From Candidatus Hadersleviella danica (lineage in GTDB: Bacteria > Chloroflexota > Anaerolineae > Promineifilales > Promineifilaceae): a stretch of DNA of 64,000 bases. How positions within the stretch are numbered: the first letter of the stretch is position 1; every line of letters begins with the position of its first letter. Where the stretch lies: positions 39,771 through 103,770 of the forward strand of contig JADJSZ010000017.1 in the NCBI GenBank assembly GCA_016711405.1. Reading direction: 5' to 3'. The notes beneath the pieces were generated by a model that worked only from the letters and a program-made list of their open reading frames with translations, was not told the DNA's origin and made no database searches. Positions 27,294 to 35,481 of the stretch are shown piece after piece. Made by a program: the position numbers and the translations under genes.

Positions 27294-29248
27294 TTATCTC
27301 TTGACATCCAACTCCCGTACCACCGCCTGATACAGCTTGTCCGCCTTAATTTCAGACATGGCGTAACAAGGCGCATCCAATTTATCAGCCAACAGTTGCG
27401 CCAAACCTTGGTCAAAAGCGGCGTGTTCCATGTTGATAACCACCGCCTTAATCCCCGATTCGCGGATTTGGGTAGCCAAATTGTGCGCTTCTTCTTGTGG
27501 CGGCCGTGTGCCCAAACTGACATTGCCCGCCCCATCGGTCAGCAAAATCATCATCGGGTTCACATCAGGGTGGGAGAACTTTTCCCGCTTGAACACATCC
27601 AAAGCCATGAATAGACCCGCCGACAGGGGCGTTTTGCCGCCGACCGAAATATCTTGCAACGCTTTTTTGGCCAAATCCACCGAGTTGGTGGGTGAAAGCA
27701 CCAGATTCGAGCGGTTTTTATTGAACACAATCAGCCCCACTCGGTCGCGCCGTTGGTAGGCATCGGTCAACAAGGACATGATGGCTCCTTTGGTGGCTTC
27801 CATGCGCTCCGAGACGGCCATGCTCCAACTCGCATCCACCACAAAAAGGATGAGGTTGGAGGAGCGGCGCACGCGTACTTTTTCGCGCAAATCTTGTTTG
27901 GTGAGGGCGAGGGCGAGGTGGGATTCGCGGCGACCCTGATAGGGCGCGGCCGCTCGAAGCGTCGCATCGAAGGCCAAATCGCGCACTTTGTCCCCTTTGG
28001 GTAGGCGCGATTGGATGTAGCGGCCCCGTTTGCGGTCAGTTTTGGTGTAGGAGCGCCGTCCCGCCCTGTCGCGGGTCAGCCTGTCGAGCTGGGTATCGAG
28101 CTTGCGTGCGGCAAACTCTTGTTGGGCGGCCACTTTTCGGCCGCCTTCCCACCACGGCGCATCCTGCACTTGCTGGGGCACATTTTGTTGCCCCGCTTCC
28201 GTTTGGGCGGTCTCATCGGCCGTTGTTTCGACCTCATCCGCCTCGTTGTCACTTTCTACGGAGTTTTTTTTTCCCCGCTCTTATCGCTCTCCTCCGTCTC
28301 CACCTCTTCGTCGTACTCGCCATCGCTCACTTCTTGTTGCGCTTGGGCCAGCCGGTCGTCGAGGTTGCTCACGTCGCCCGTGTCGTCGAACGGCCGTGAT
28401 TTCATGCGGTGGGGCAGGGCCAACTCGGCCGCCGCCACAATATCTTCATCGGTGATGTGGTCACGGCCGTGGAAAGCCGCATTCGCTTGCGCTCCCCGCA
28501 AAATGACAATATCCGCCCGGTGGCCATCCACCTTCAGCGAGGCTGTCAGCCCCGCAATGGAAGCCATATCCCGCCGGGTGTATTTCACCAAATTCACCAC
28601 CTCGCGGGCGGCGGCGATGCGTTCGCTGAGGGCTTGCTCCTTAGCCGCCCATTTGGCGCAAAAAGTTTGCGGATCCACCTCAAAGTTAATGCGCCGCTCC
28701 ATAATTTCCACCCGCTGGCGCGTCTCGTTAATGCCCTGAATGTTGACCGCAAAGGCGAAACGGTCGAGGAGTTGCGGCCGTAAATCTCCTTCTTCGGGGT
28801 TCATCGTGCCCACCAAAATAAAGCGGGAGGGGTGGCTGTGGCTAATCCCCTCGCGTTCGACAATGTTGACCCCCATCGCGGCCGCATCCAACAGCAAATC
28901 TACGACATGGTCATCGAGCAAATTCACTTCGTCCACATAGAGCAGGCCGTTGTAAGCATAGTAAAGCACGCCCGGCTCAAAATGCTTTTCGCCTGTTTGG
29001 ATAGCTTTCTCAATGTCCAACGTGCCCACCACCCGGTCTTCCGTGGCACTAACAGGCAGGTTCACAAAAGGGGTGTTGTCGGGCAACAGGGCCGAAAGGG
29101 CACGGGAAGCGGTGGATTTGGCCGTACCCCGCTCCCCCCGAATGAGAACGCCCCCCAATTGGGGGTTAACCGCATTGAGAACGAGGGCGCGTTTCATGCG
29201 TTCTTGCCCCACAATGGCGGTAAATGGAAAGACAACTTTATGCGTCAT
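27294..29248 (-). CDS. Fused ChlI-ChlD-type metal chelatase ATPase with -1 frameshift site
   Basis: AAA+ motor of a magnesium/cobalt chelatase. ATG 29248 opens MTHKVVFPFTAIVGQERMKR; Walker A is LIRGERGTAKSTASRAL, Walker B LLYVDEVNLLDD, and TMNPEEGDLRPQLLDRFAF is the sensor-1 region. After an acidic linker the first frame stops at 28256 (about 330 residues, a ChlI/BchI-like product). In the -1 frame the protein continues (VESDNEADEVETTADETAQ) through a Pro/Gln linker to a von Willebrand A domain with LFVVDASWSMAV (MIDAS DxSxS), ending at 27294; the full product is about 650 residues, like the fused cobaltochelatase subunit family. The switch is at an A9 run on the coding strand (28272-28264). 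It may be programmed or a lost base. Metal (Mg or Co) undetermined. Confidence 0.85.
28264..28295 (-). promoter_or_regulatory. Candidate programmed -1 frameshift signal in the chelatase gene
   Basis: Coding strand: GGAGGAG (ending 28289), 16 bases, then A9 (28272-28264), then CTCCGTAG with the zero-frame stop 5 bases on. An A_AAA_AAA slip by -1 reads straight into the ChlD half. An internal Shine-Dalgarno-like sequence about this far upstream is a known stimulator of -1 frameshifting (dnaX). A tenth A would also restore the frame. Confidence 0.5.
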
Positions 29249-29362
29249 ACAGGTTAATTCTCCAGTGGCGTGGCCATTTTCAAGTCGGAGCCACGAAGTT
29301 GTAATTATACGGCAATCCCTCTGGGCTGTCATCCAAAGTGTGCCCGAAATGAGAATTTTAAC

Positions 29363-29391
29363 TTGGCATTTCGGCCGTTTTCGCTTACAAT
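29363..29391 (+). promoter_or_regulatory. Sigma-70 promoter for tRNA-Pro
   Basis: TTGGCA (29363-29368), 17 bases, TACAAT (29386-29391), 13 bases before the mature tRNA 5' end. Confidence 0.8.
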
Positions 29392-29404
29392 CCGCAGTTC
29401 AATA

Positions 29405-29478
29405 CGGGGTATAGCTCAGTTTGGCAGAGTGCTGCGTTCGGGACGCAGAGGCCGTCGGTTCAAATCCGACTACCCCGA
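29405..29478 (+). tRNA. tRNA-Pro (anticodon CGG)
   Basis: Acceptor CGGGGTA/TACCCCG with C1-G72 as expected for proline, D-arm AGCTCAGTTTGGCAGAG, anticodon stem CTGCG/CGCAG around loop TTCGGGA (anticodon CGG), T-arm GTCGGTTCAAATCCGAC, discriminator A. The CCA end is not encoded. Confidence 0.95.
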
Positions 29479-29513
29479 CAAAAAAACACCATGCGTGTGG
29501 CATGGTTTTTTTT
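29479..29513 (+). terminator. Terminator after tRNA-Pro
   Basis: A7-CACCATGC, loop GTGT, GGCATGGT8: a stem within complementary A and T runs, directly after the tRNA. Confidence 0.85.
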
Positions 29514-29537
29514 AGCCACTATAGTGCCGTAACCGTA

Positions 29538-29563
29538 TAGTGGCGCAATATATTGCGCCACTA
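29538..29563. repeat. 26-base perfect palindrome
   Basis: TAGTGGCGCAATA followed without a loop by its exact reverse complement. It lies between the tRNA-Pro terminator and the ftsZ terminator. Confidence 0.85.
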
Positions 29564-29610
29564 CGCCACGATTTCCCTTCAATCCGAATGAAACACACCC
29601 ATTAGATATA

Positions 29611-29643
29611 ACAAAAACTCGGTTCCGAACCGAAACCGAGTTT
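29611..29643 (-). terminator. Terminator of the dcw operon after ftsZ
   Basis: On the minus strand AAACTCGGTT, 9-base loop, AACCGAGTTT and a U run, about 43 bases after the ftsZ stop. It closes the 18-kb division cluster. Confidence 0.85.
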
Positions 29644-29685
29644 CCACTTCTCCCCTTTTACTTTTTACGTTTCACTCATCTTGCC

Positions 29686-30894
29686 CTATTTGCGCTTCCG
29701 CAAAAAGGCAGGAATTTCAATATCATCCGTGCGGAAGGTGGGTGGGGTGGTTTGTGCCCGTTGGGGGGGCTGGCTGGGTGGAGGGGCCACTTGCGGCCGT
29801 GTTTGTGCCGCTTGCGCCGCCACTGGCTCAGGCACACGCGGAGCCTGTACAGGAGCTTCCCGCATCGGCCGTGCAAATTGCCGCATCGCTGGGCCACCAC
29901 CGTGGTCAAACCCCGTCGCTATCACCGTAATGCGAATCCGGTCGCCCATCCGCTCATCCACCACCGCCCCAAAAATGAGATTCACATCGGGGTGCGCCGT
30001 CTCGCGGATAATGCTGGCCGCTTGGTTAATCTCAAACAAGCTCAGGTCGGGGCCACCAGTGACATTGAACAAAATGCCTCGCGCCCCGTCAATGGTCACA
30101 TCCAGCATGGGGCTGGCCAGTGCCTGCCTTGCCGCCTTCTCCGCCTTGTCATCCCCTTCCGCTTCGCCCACAGCCATCAGGGCCGCGCCGCCCAGCGACA
30201 TAATCGCCTTCACGTCGGCAAAGTCCAAGTTGATGAGGCCGGGCACAGTAATCAATTCGCTAATGCCCTGAATGCCTTGGCGCAACACTTCATCGGCCAA
30301 TTTGAACGAGTCGAGCAGAGAGCTGCGTTTATCGGCCGCCATCAGCAACCTATCATTGGGGATGACAATGAGAGTGTCCACCTGCTCCTTGAGCAGTTCG
30401 ATGCCTTCCATGGCTGATTGCGCCCGTTTGCTTCCCTCAAAGGCAAACGGCCGTGTCACCACGCCAATGGTCAGTGCCCCTTCTTCGCGGGCAATTTGGG
30501 CAATAATCGGGGATGCGCCCGTGCCCGTGCCGCCACCCATGCCGGCCGTCACAAAAACCATATCGGAGCCAGCCAGCACTTCGTGCAAATCGTCGGCCGA
30601 TTCCTCGGCCGCTTTACGGCCGACCTCGGGATTGCCCCCCGAACCCAGCCCACGCGAAGCGCGTTCGCCAATATGCACCCGTTTGGGAGCGCGGTTTTGG
30701 ATGAGGGCTTGGTTATCGGTGTTAACCGCCACAAAATCCACCCCCGCAATACCCGCATCAATCATGCGGTTGATGGCGTTACTACCGCCGCCGCCCACAC
30801 CCACGACCCGAATTAAAGCCGTGCCTTCATACCCATTAGACACGGGCGCGGCCGTGCGATTTTCTACTCTTGGTTTACTCGTTCTGTTCATCAT
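29686..30894 (-). CDS. ftsZ: Cell division GTPase FtsZ
   Basis: Tubulin homologue that forms the Z-ring, 402 residues. N-terminal extension of about 25 residues, then RVVGVGGGGSNAINRMI, the tubulin signature GGGTGTGASP and the synergy loop NLDFADVKAIM. A Pro/Gln/Ala-rich linker (about 335-385) leads to the C-terminal peptide DDIEIPAFLRKRK, which binds FtsA and other partners. Complete, start ATG 30894 (a second Met follows). Last gene of the dcw cluster, separated from ftsA by a 93-base hairpin-forming repeat. Confidence 0.98.
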   Translation of the reverse strand: MMNRTSKPRVENRTAAPVSNGYEGTALIRVVGVGGGGSNAINRMIDAGIAGVDFVAVNTDNQALIQNRAPKRVHIGERASRGLGSGGNPEVGRKAAEESADDLHEVLAGSDMVFVTAGMGGGTGTGASPIIAQIAREEGALTIGVVTRPFAFEGSKRAQSAMEGIELLKEQVDTLIVIPNDRLLMAADKRSSLLDSFKLADEVLRQGIQGISELITVPGLINLDFADVKAIMSLGGAALMAVGEAEGDDKAEKAARQALASPMLDVTIDGARGILFNVTGGPDLSLFEINQAASIIRETAHPDVNLIFGAVVDERMGDRIRITVIATGFDHGGGPAMRQFARPMREAPVQAPRVPEPVAAQAAQTRPQVAPPPSQPPQRAQTTPPTFRTDDIEIPAFLRKRK

Positions 30895-30987
30895 CTCTCC
30901 TCAATATGGGTTGCGGATTAGGGATTGTGGATTGCGGATTGCCAGACGTTCTCAATCCGCAATCCCTAATCACCAATCCGCAATCCA
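30895..30987. repeat. GGATTGCGGATT inverted repeat between ftsA and ftsZ
   Basis: GGATTGTGGATTGCGGATTG faces CTCAATCCGCAATCCCTAAT, so the whole spacer can fold into one hairpin in the mRNA just before ftsZ. The same family occurs inside murF. Confidence 0.75.
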
Positions 30988-32208
30988 TTAGCCGGGCAAC
31001 AACGCCCTGAAAAAGTTCGTTAAACGGCGCCCCCATTCGGCTGGGCGTTCGCCGGGCTTGTAAACATTGTGTTCGCTCATTGCCCAGCGCAGGAGACCCA
31101 CGCTGGTGGCAAAGGTGGGGCTGTTGATGTTTTCCACCAGCCCATTTAGATTGCGTGGTGCGGCCACACGGCCGGGAATGCCTAAGACCTTGTTGGCCAC
31201 ATCAGGCATTCCTTTCAGTTGTGCGCCGCCACCCGTTAAAACAATGCCCGCAGGGAGCAAACCCGTGTAACCCGAATCTTGCACCGCCTGCAACACAAAT
31301 TGGAAAATCTCCTCCACCCGCGCTTCAATTACAAAAGCCAAATCTTGGCGGCCGACCTGTATCTTTTCGTCGTTAAATTGCTCCACCGAAAAGGTGGCCG
31401 TTGGGTTAATTTGCTCAGGGCGGCAATCGCCGTATTTGAGCTTAATCTCCTCGGCCACATCAAACGGCACGCGCAAGCCAATGGCAATGTCGTTGCTGAT
31501 GTGGCTACTGCCGATGGGCAAGGTGCGCGTAAAGGTGGCCGCGCCTTGGTTATAAAGTGCCACATCGGTTGTGCCCGCGCCAATGTCCACCAGCAACACG
31601 CCCATATCTTTTTCAGCTTGGGCCAATACGGCCTCGGCCGAGGCCAAGCTGTTCAACACCATCTCTTCCACTTGGATACCCACTGTTTGGGCGCATTTGG
31701 TCAGGTTTTGCAGGGCGGGGGTCGCGGCCGTGATAATATGCGCCTCTACCTCGAGGCGGAAGCCGTGCATCCCCAGCGGGCTACGCACATTGGTTTGCCC
31801 ATCAATGGTGTAACTGCGGGGCAACAGGTGCAAAATCTGGCGGTTGTGCGGGATGGCAATCGCTTGGGCGGTGTCCAGAGCGCGGGCAATGTCTTCGCCC
31901 GTCACGCCCAAGTTTTGCTTGCCACTGCTAATGGCGGCAATGCCACTGTTGTTTTGCGATTGGATGTGTTCGCCCGAAACGTTCATAAACACCCGCGCCA
32001 ACTGGTAGCCCGAGCTTTGCTCCGCTTGGGCGATGGCTTTGCTGATGCACACGGCCGCTTCCATCACATCCACAATCATCCCCTTGGAAACTCCTCGCGC
32101 AGGCGCAACCCCATATCCAATAATTTGCAGGTCACGGTTACGCACCTCTCCTACGAGAGCGCATATTTTGCTGGAGCCAATGTCGAGAGCGAAGACGATA
32201 CCTTGCAT
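30988..32208 (-). CDS. ftsA: Cell division protein FtsA
   Basis: Actin-like protein that tethers FtsZ to the membrane, 406 residues. The ATP site comprises VFALDIGSSKICALVGE, LLVDIGAGTTDVALYN and GIVLTGGGAQLKGMPD. The SHS2-type 1C domain lies at about 85-165. The C-terminus EWGRRLTNFFRALLPG is the amphipathic membrane-targeting helix. Complete, start ATG 32208 and directly downstream of ftsQ in the usual ftsQAZ order. Confidence 0.97.
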   Translation of the reverse strand: MQGIVFALDIGSSKICALVGEVRNRDLQIIGYGVAPARGVSKGMIVDVMEAAVCISKAIAQAEQSSGYQLARVFMNVSGEHIQSQNNSGIAAISSGKQNLGVTGEDIARALDTAQAIAIPHNRQILHLLPRSYTIDGQTNVRSPLGMHGFRLEVEAHIITAATPALQNLTKCAQTVGIQVEEMVLNSLASAEAVLAQAEKDMGVLLVDIGAGTTDVALYNQGAATFTRTLPIGSSHISNDIAIGLRVPFDVAEEIKLKYGDCRPEQINPTATFSVEQFNDEKIQVGRQDLAFVIEARVEEIFQFVLQAVQDSGYTGLLPAGIVLTGGGAQLKGMPDVANKVLGIPGRVAAPRNLNGLVENINSPTFATSVGLLRWAMSEHNVYKPGERPAEWGRRLTNFFRALLPG

Positions 32209-32306
32209 GTGGTTGTGGAGAGTGGGTAGTGATTAGTGGTTAGTGGCGAGTGGCTATGCTTCGAGACCCTTTGCGTCTTTGCACCTTTGCGCCTTTGCGT
32301 TAAAAA
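32209..32306. repeat. Repeat spacer: TTAGTGGTTAGTG and CTTTGCGCCTTTGCG
   Basis: Two families; the second (TTTGCGTCTTTGCACCTTTG) is repeated at 53838-53872. Confidence 0.7.
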
Positions 32307-33233
32307 TTAATTGCTAATCGCCCTGTAATATGGCTTCTTTTGGTTACTCACACTGACATACGTCGGCGTTAAATCCCGCTGGCGCAAATCTTCCACGAGC
32401 GCTTCGTAGACGGCTAGTTTTTGGGCCATGTCGTCGCCCGTGCCCAAATAAACATCCCAGCCACGGGGGTCGCTGTAAATAAACCCTTCCACACGGCCGT
32501 AACGAATCGTCATCTGCTCCGGGAACAACTGATTCAGAAGCAACGCCCCGCGCAAAATGTCCTCGGGCACACGGCCGAGGTGTATCACCTCCGCCACCGC
32601 CCCTTCTTCTGTCGGTTCGCTCAGCGTCCGCCCCATCACCACCTCGGCCGTGTCCGACTCAATCGTCAGCAAACCCGGCACATTCAGGCGGGCGGGCATC
32701 AGCCCCCCCTGTTGGTTAATCCAGAAGCTTTCTTCCCCCTGCCGCCAAATCGCAATCGGCGCATCCTCGGTGATGCGAATGTGGACGACATTGGGCCACG
32801 AGAGTTCGACCTCGGCCGAAATCACGCCGGGCACTTGGGCAATCGCCTCGGCCGCACGGGCAGGGTCGGCCGCGAAAATATGTTGCCCCGCCAGCCCACT
32901 GGCCGAAACAACTTCCTCGGCCGCCACCGAATACACCCCTTCCACAGGGATGGCCGTCAGGTAAAAGGTGGCACTGCCCCCCACCAACACCAGCGCATAC
33001 ACGGCCAGCACCAACACCCCCAAGCTAATCCAGCGGGGCGAGGTGACAATGCGCCACAACAACTGCGTCGGCCAGCGAAACTTCAGCCGGCTCTGGCTCT
33101 TCTGTCGTTGACGCGCCGCTTGCACAGTCTCACGCGGCAACACCAACCGAGGAGCTGGGGCATAAGCGGCATTCACCCGTTGCATCTTGGGCTGTTGCTT
33201 TAATTTGCGGGTTTCAGGGCGACGGTTAAACAT
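32307..33233 (-). CDS. ftsQ: Cell division protein FtsQ
   Basis: Divisome protein of 308 residues with the expected plan: a basic cytoplasmic N-terminus of about 70 residues, one membrane helix (ISLGVLVLAVYALVLVGG), a POTRA domain starting IPVEGVYSVAAEEVVSASGL and including VPGVISAEVELSWPNVVHIR, then the FtsQ/DivIB beta domain (FWINQQGGLMPARL). It links early and late divisome proteins through FtsB/FtsL. Sequence is weakly conserved in this family, but position between ddl and ftsA supports the call. Confidence 0.93.
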   Translation of the reverse strand: MFNRRPETRKLKQQPKMQRVNAAYAPAPRLVLPRETVQAARQRQKSQSRLKFRWPTQLLWRIVTSPRWISLGVLVLAVYALVLVGGSATFYLTAIPVEGVYSVAAEEVVSASGLAGQHIFAADPARAAEAIAQVPGVISAEVELSWPNVVHIRITEDAPIAIWRQGEESFWINQQGGLMPARLNVPGLLTIESDTAEVVMGRTLSEPTEEGAVAEVIHLGRVPEDILRGALLLNQLFPEQMTIRYGRVEGFIYSDPRGWDVYLGTGDDMAQKLAVYEALVEDLRQRDLTPTYVSVSNQKKPYYRAISN

Positions 33234-33288
33234 AGGATTAGGAGCATTTCAGCTTGTCAGCATCTCAGCTTCTTAGCTGACCGGCTGA
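33234..33288. repeat. CAGCTTGT / GACTAGCTGA spacer hairpin
   Basis: TCAGCTTGTCAGCATCTCAGC faces GCTGACTAGCTGACTAGCTG. The family recurs at 34375-34440, 44296-44325, 51290-51320 and 58155-58200. Confidence 0.75.
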
Positions 33289-34371
33289 CTAGCTGACTAG
33301 CTGAAAGCTAATTTGGCGTTTCGTGTCGTGTCGTTCAATGGCTAATTCAATCAATTTATCGAGTAGTTCGCTGTAGGAGAGGCCAGTGGCTTGCCACAGT
33401 TTGGGGTACATGGAGATGCTGGTGAAACCGGGAATCGTGTTAATTTCGTTGACATAAACCTCACCCGTCACCTTGTCCAGCATCAAATCCACCCGCGCCA
33501 AGCCCGCACAATCTACGGCTTGGAAAACATGCACGGCAAGGGCGCGAATCGCCTCGGCCGTGGCCTCATCCAGCGGGGCGGGGATGAGCAGTTCGGAGTC
33601 GTCGCTGACATATTTGGCCACGTAATCGTAAAATTCCCGTCGCGGCCGAATCTCCCCCACCACACTGGCAATCGGTTCCTCATTGCCCAGCACCGACACC
33701 TCTAACTCGCGCACTTGCGCCCCTTGTTCCACCACCAGCCGACGGTCATATTGCGCCGCCTCGGCCAGCCCAGCGGCCAATTCCGCCCTGTTTTGGCACT
33801 TGCTGATGCCCACGCTGGAGCCAAGATTGGCGGGCTTGACAAACATCGGGTAGGGCAGAGCCGCTTCCAGCGCATCCAACACCCTGTCGGGTTCCTTGCG
33901 CCATGTGTGGCTTTGCACCAATCGCCACGGCAGGATGGGCAAGCCGTTGGCGGTCATCACCTGCTTAAAAATCGCCTTGTCCATGCCCACGGCCGAACCA
34001 ACCACTCCTGCACCCACATAAGGCACATCGGCCAACTCGAGCAGGCCCTGTATCGTGCCATCTTCCCCATACGTGCCGTGCAAGACAGGGAAAACGACAT
34101 CGAGTGTTGACGCTGTTTCGGCACGGCCGTTCATGGCCAGCAATGCCCCGCTGTGCGGCGCGGGGGGGAAAAGCACGGCCGTTGTTTCGCCCGTGCCCGC
34201 CTCGAGCATTTGCATCGCCTCGCCCGCCAGCCAGTGGCCATCATGGGTAATGCCAATCGGCACAACCTCATACTTGGCGGGGTCCAACGCCCGCATCACT
34301 GATTCGGCCGAACGAAGCGAAACTTCATGTTCCCCCGAACGGCCGCCGAATATCACGCCTACACGAATCAT
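33289..34371 (-). CDS. ddl: D-alanine--D-alanine ligase
   Basis: ATP-grasp enzyme making the D-Ala-D-Ala dipeptide for lipid II, 360 residues. VGVIFGGRSGEHEVSLRSAE is the N-terminal signature. The ATP-grasp core has FVKPANLGSSVGISKC and, near the end, VNEINTIPGFTSISMYPKLW with the Asn-Glu metal ligands. YSELLDKLIELAIER is the C-terminal helix. EHEVS and GSSVG fit Ddl of the D-Ala rather than D-Lac type, though specificity is inference. Start ATG 34371; within the cell-wall cluster. Confidence 0.96.
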   Translation of the reverse strand: MIRVGVIFGGRSGEHEVSLRSAESVMRALDPAKYEVVPIGITHDGHWLAGEAMQMLEAGTGETTAVLFPPAPHSGALLAMNGRAETASTLDVVFPVLHGTYGEDGTIQGLLELADVPYVGAGVVGSAVGMDKAIFKQVMTANGLPILPWRLVQSHTWRKEPDRVLDALEAALPYPMFVKPANLGSSVGISKCQNRAELAAGLAEAAQYDRRLVVEQGAQVRELEVSVLGNEEPIASVVGEIRPRREFYDYVAKYVSDDSELLIPAPLDEATAEAIRALAVHVFQAVDCAGLARVDLMLDKVTGEVYVNEINTIPGFTSISMYPKLWQATGLSYSELLDKLIELAIERHDTKRQISFQLVS

Positions 34372-34436
34372 AATAGCCTGTCAGCTTATCAGCTTGTCAG
34401 CTTGTCAGCTAAAAAGCTGACTGGCTGACCCCCTGA
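34372..34436. repeat. CAGCTTGT spacer hairpin
   Basis: TCAGCTTGTCAGCTTGTCAGC and AGCTGACTGGCTGA flank AAAA, forming a hairpin between murB and ddl. Confidence 0.75.
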
Positions 34437-35396
34437 CTAGCTAAATTTCCATTTGCCCAATAATTCCACTTCCAATTCCATTTCTACGCCGAATTTTTCG
34501 CGCACCACATGCCATGCTTCGGCCACAAGGGCGCGGATGTCTTCGGCCGTGGCCGAGCCATCATTGATGAAAAAATTGGCGTGTTTTTCCGAAATGTGCG
34601 CCCCGCCAGAGCGAAACCCTTTCAGGCCAGCCGCTTCAATCAGATAGCCCGCATAGTAATTTTCGGGGTTCTTGAACATCGAGCCGACCGTTGCCCCACC
34701 CGGCTGGGTCTCTTTGCGCCGTGCCGTAAAGCCATCGGCGCGGGCGCGGAGCCGTTCGGCGGGTTCGGGTCTCAGCCGAATTTCGGCCGAGAGGACGACC
34801 CGGCGCGGCCGTAATTTGCCCTGTTCCCGCTTTAGGGCACTGTCGCGGTAGCCAAATTGCAACTCATCGGCCGCATACACCCGCACCCCTTTGTCGGGTT
34901 CCCAAATGGTGGCGGCGATGAGATTCTCTTTCATGTCACTGCCATGCGCCCCCGCATTGCCCACCACTGCGCCACCCACTGTGCCCGGCACGCCAATGGC
35001 CCATTCCAACCCGCCCAACCCTTTGCTAATGCACTGTCGCGTCAGCGAGGAGAGGTTCACGCCTGAATCGGCCGTGCAAACCACCCCCACGCCCGAAGAG
35101 CGGAAGCGAATCTCTTTGGTGCGATTAAAAATGACCAATCCGCGCACCCCTTCATCGGCCACCAACACATTGGAGCCACCACCCAAAATGACGAAGGGGA
35201 TGTGGTGAGTCTGGGCGAGTTCGGCCGCTTGTTGCAATTCGGCCGTGGTCTTCGCCACCACCAATAGTTCAGCGGGGCCACCCACACGGGCGGAGGTGTA
35301 CTTGGCCAAGGGTTCGTCTACCTTAAACTGCTCCCCAAACAGGGAGACAAACTGCTGGTAGACCGGCTGGCTGAGGGTGGTGAGGTGGAGGTTCAT
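34437..35396 (-). CDS. murB: UDP-N-acetylenolpyruvoylglucosamine reductase
   Basis: FAD/NADPH enzyme that completes UDP-MurNAc, 319 residues. FAD-binding motifs YTSARVGGPAELLVV and VILGGGSNVLVADEGVRG; GVPGTVGGAVVGNAGAHGSD in the pyrophosphate loop; active-site region GSMFKNPENYYAGYLIE with the Ser that protonates the product; KGFRSGGAHISEKHANFFIN near the end. This is the type with a short C-terminal domain. Start ATG 35396. Confidence 0.97.
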   Translation of the reverse strand: MNLHLTTLSQPVYQQFVSLFGEQFKVDEPLAKYTSARVGGPAELLVVAKTTAELQQAAELAQTHHIPFVILGGGSNVLVADEGVRGLVIFNRTKEIRFRSSGVGVVCTADSGVNLSSLTRQCISKGLGGLEWAIGVPGTVGGAVVGNAGAHGSDMKENLIAATIWEPDKGVRVYAADELQFGYRDSALKREQGKLRPRRVVLSAEIRLRPEPAERLRARADGFTARRKETQPGGATVGSMFKNPENYYAGYLIEAAGLKGFRSGGAHISEKHANFFINDGSATAEDIRALVAEAWHVVREKFGVEMELEVELLGKWKFS

Positions 35397-35481
35397 AGGT
35401 GAGTTGTTGGTCAGTCGTTAGTAGTCAGTCGTGAGTAGTCAGTGGTGGCCTGACTACTCACTACTGACTATTTACAACTCA
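35397..35481. repeat. AGTAGTCAGTCGTGAGTAGTC spacer hairpin
   Basis: TAGTCAGTCGTGAGTAGTCAG faces CTGACTACTCACTACTGACT around seven bases. Confidence 0.75.

Noticed and set aside
31279..32229. 316-residue ORF opposite ftsA, and similar long ORFs opposite dinG, ftsZ, the UGT gene and murF
   Set aside because: Shadows in G+C-rich third positions; low-complexity composition, no motifs, and the other strand carries clear homologues.
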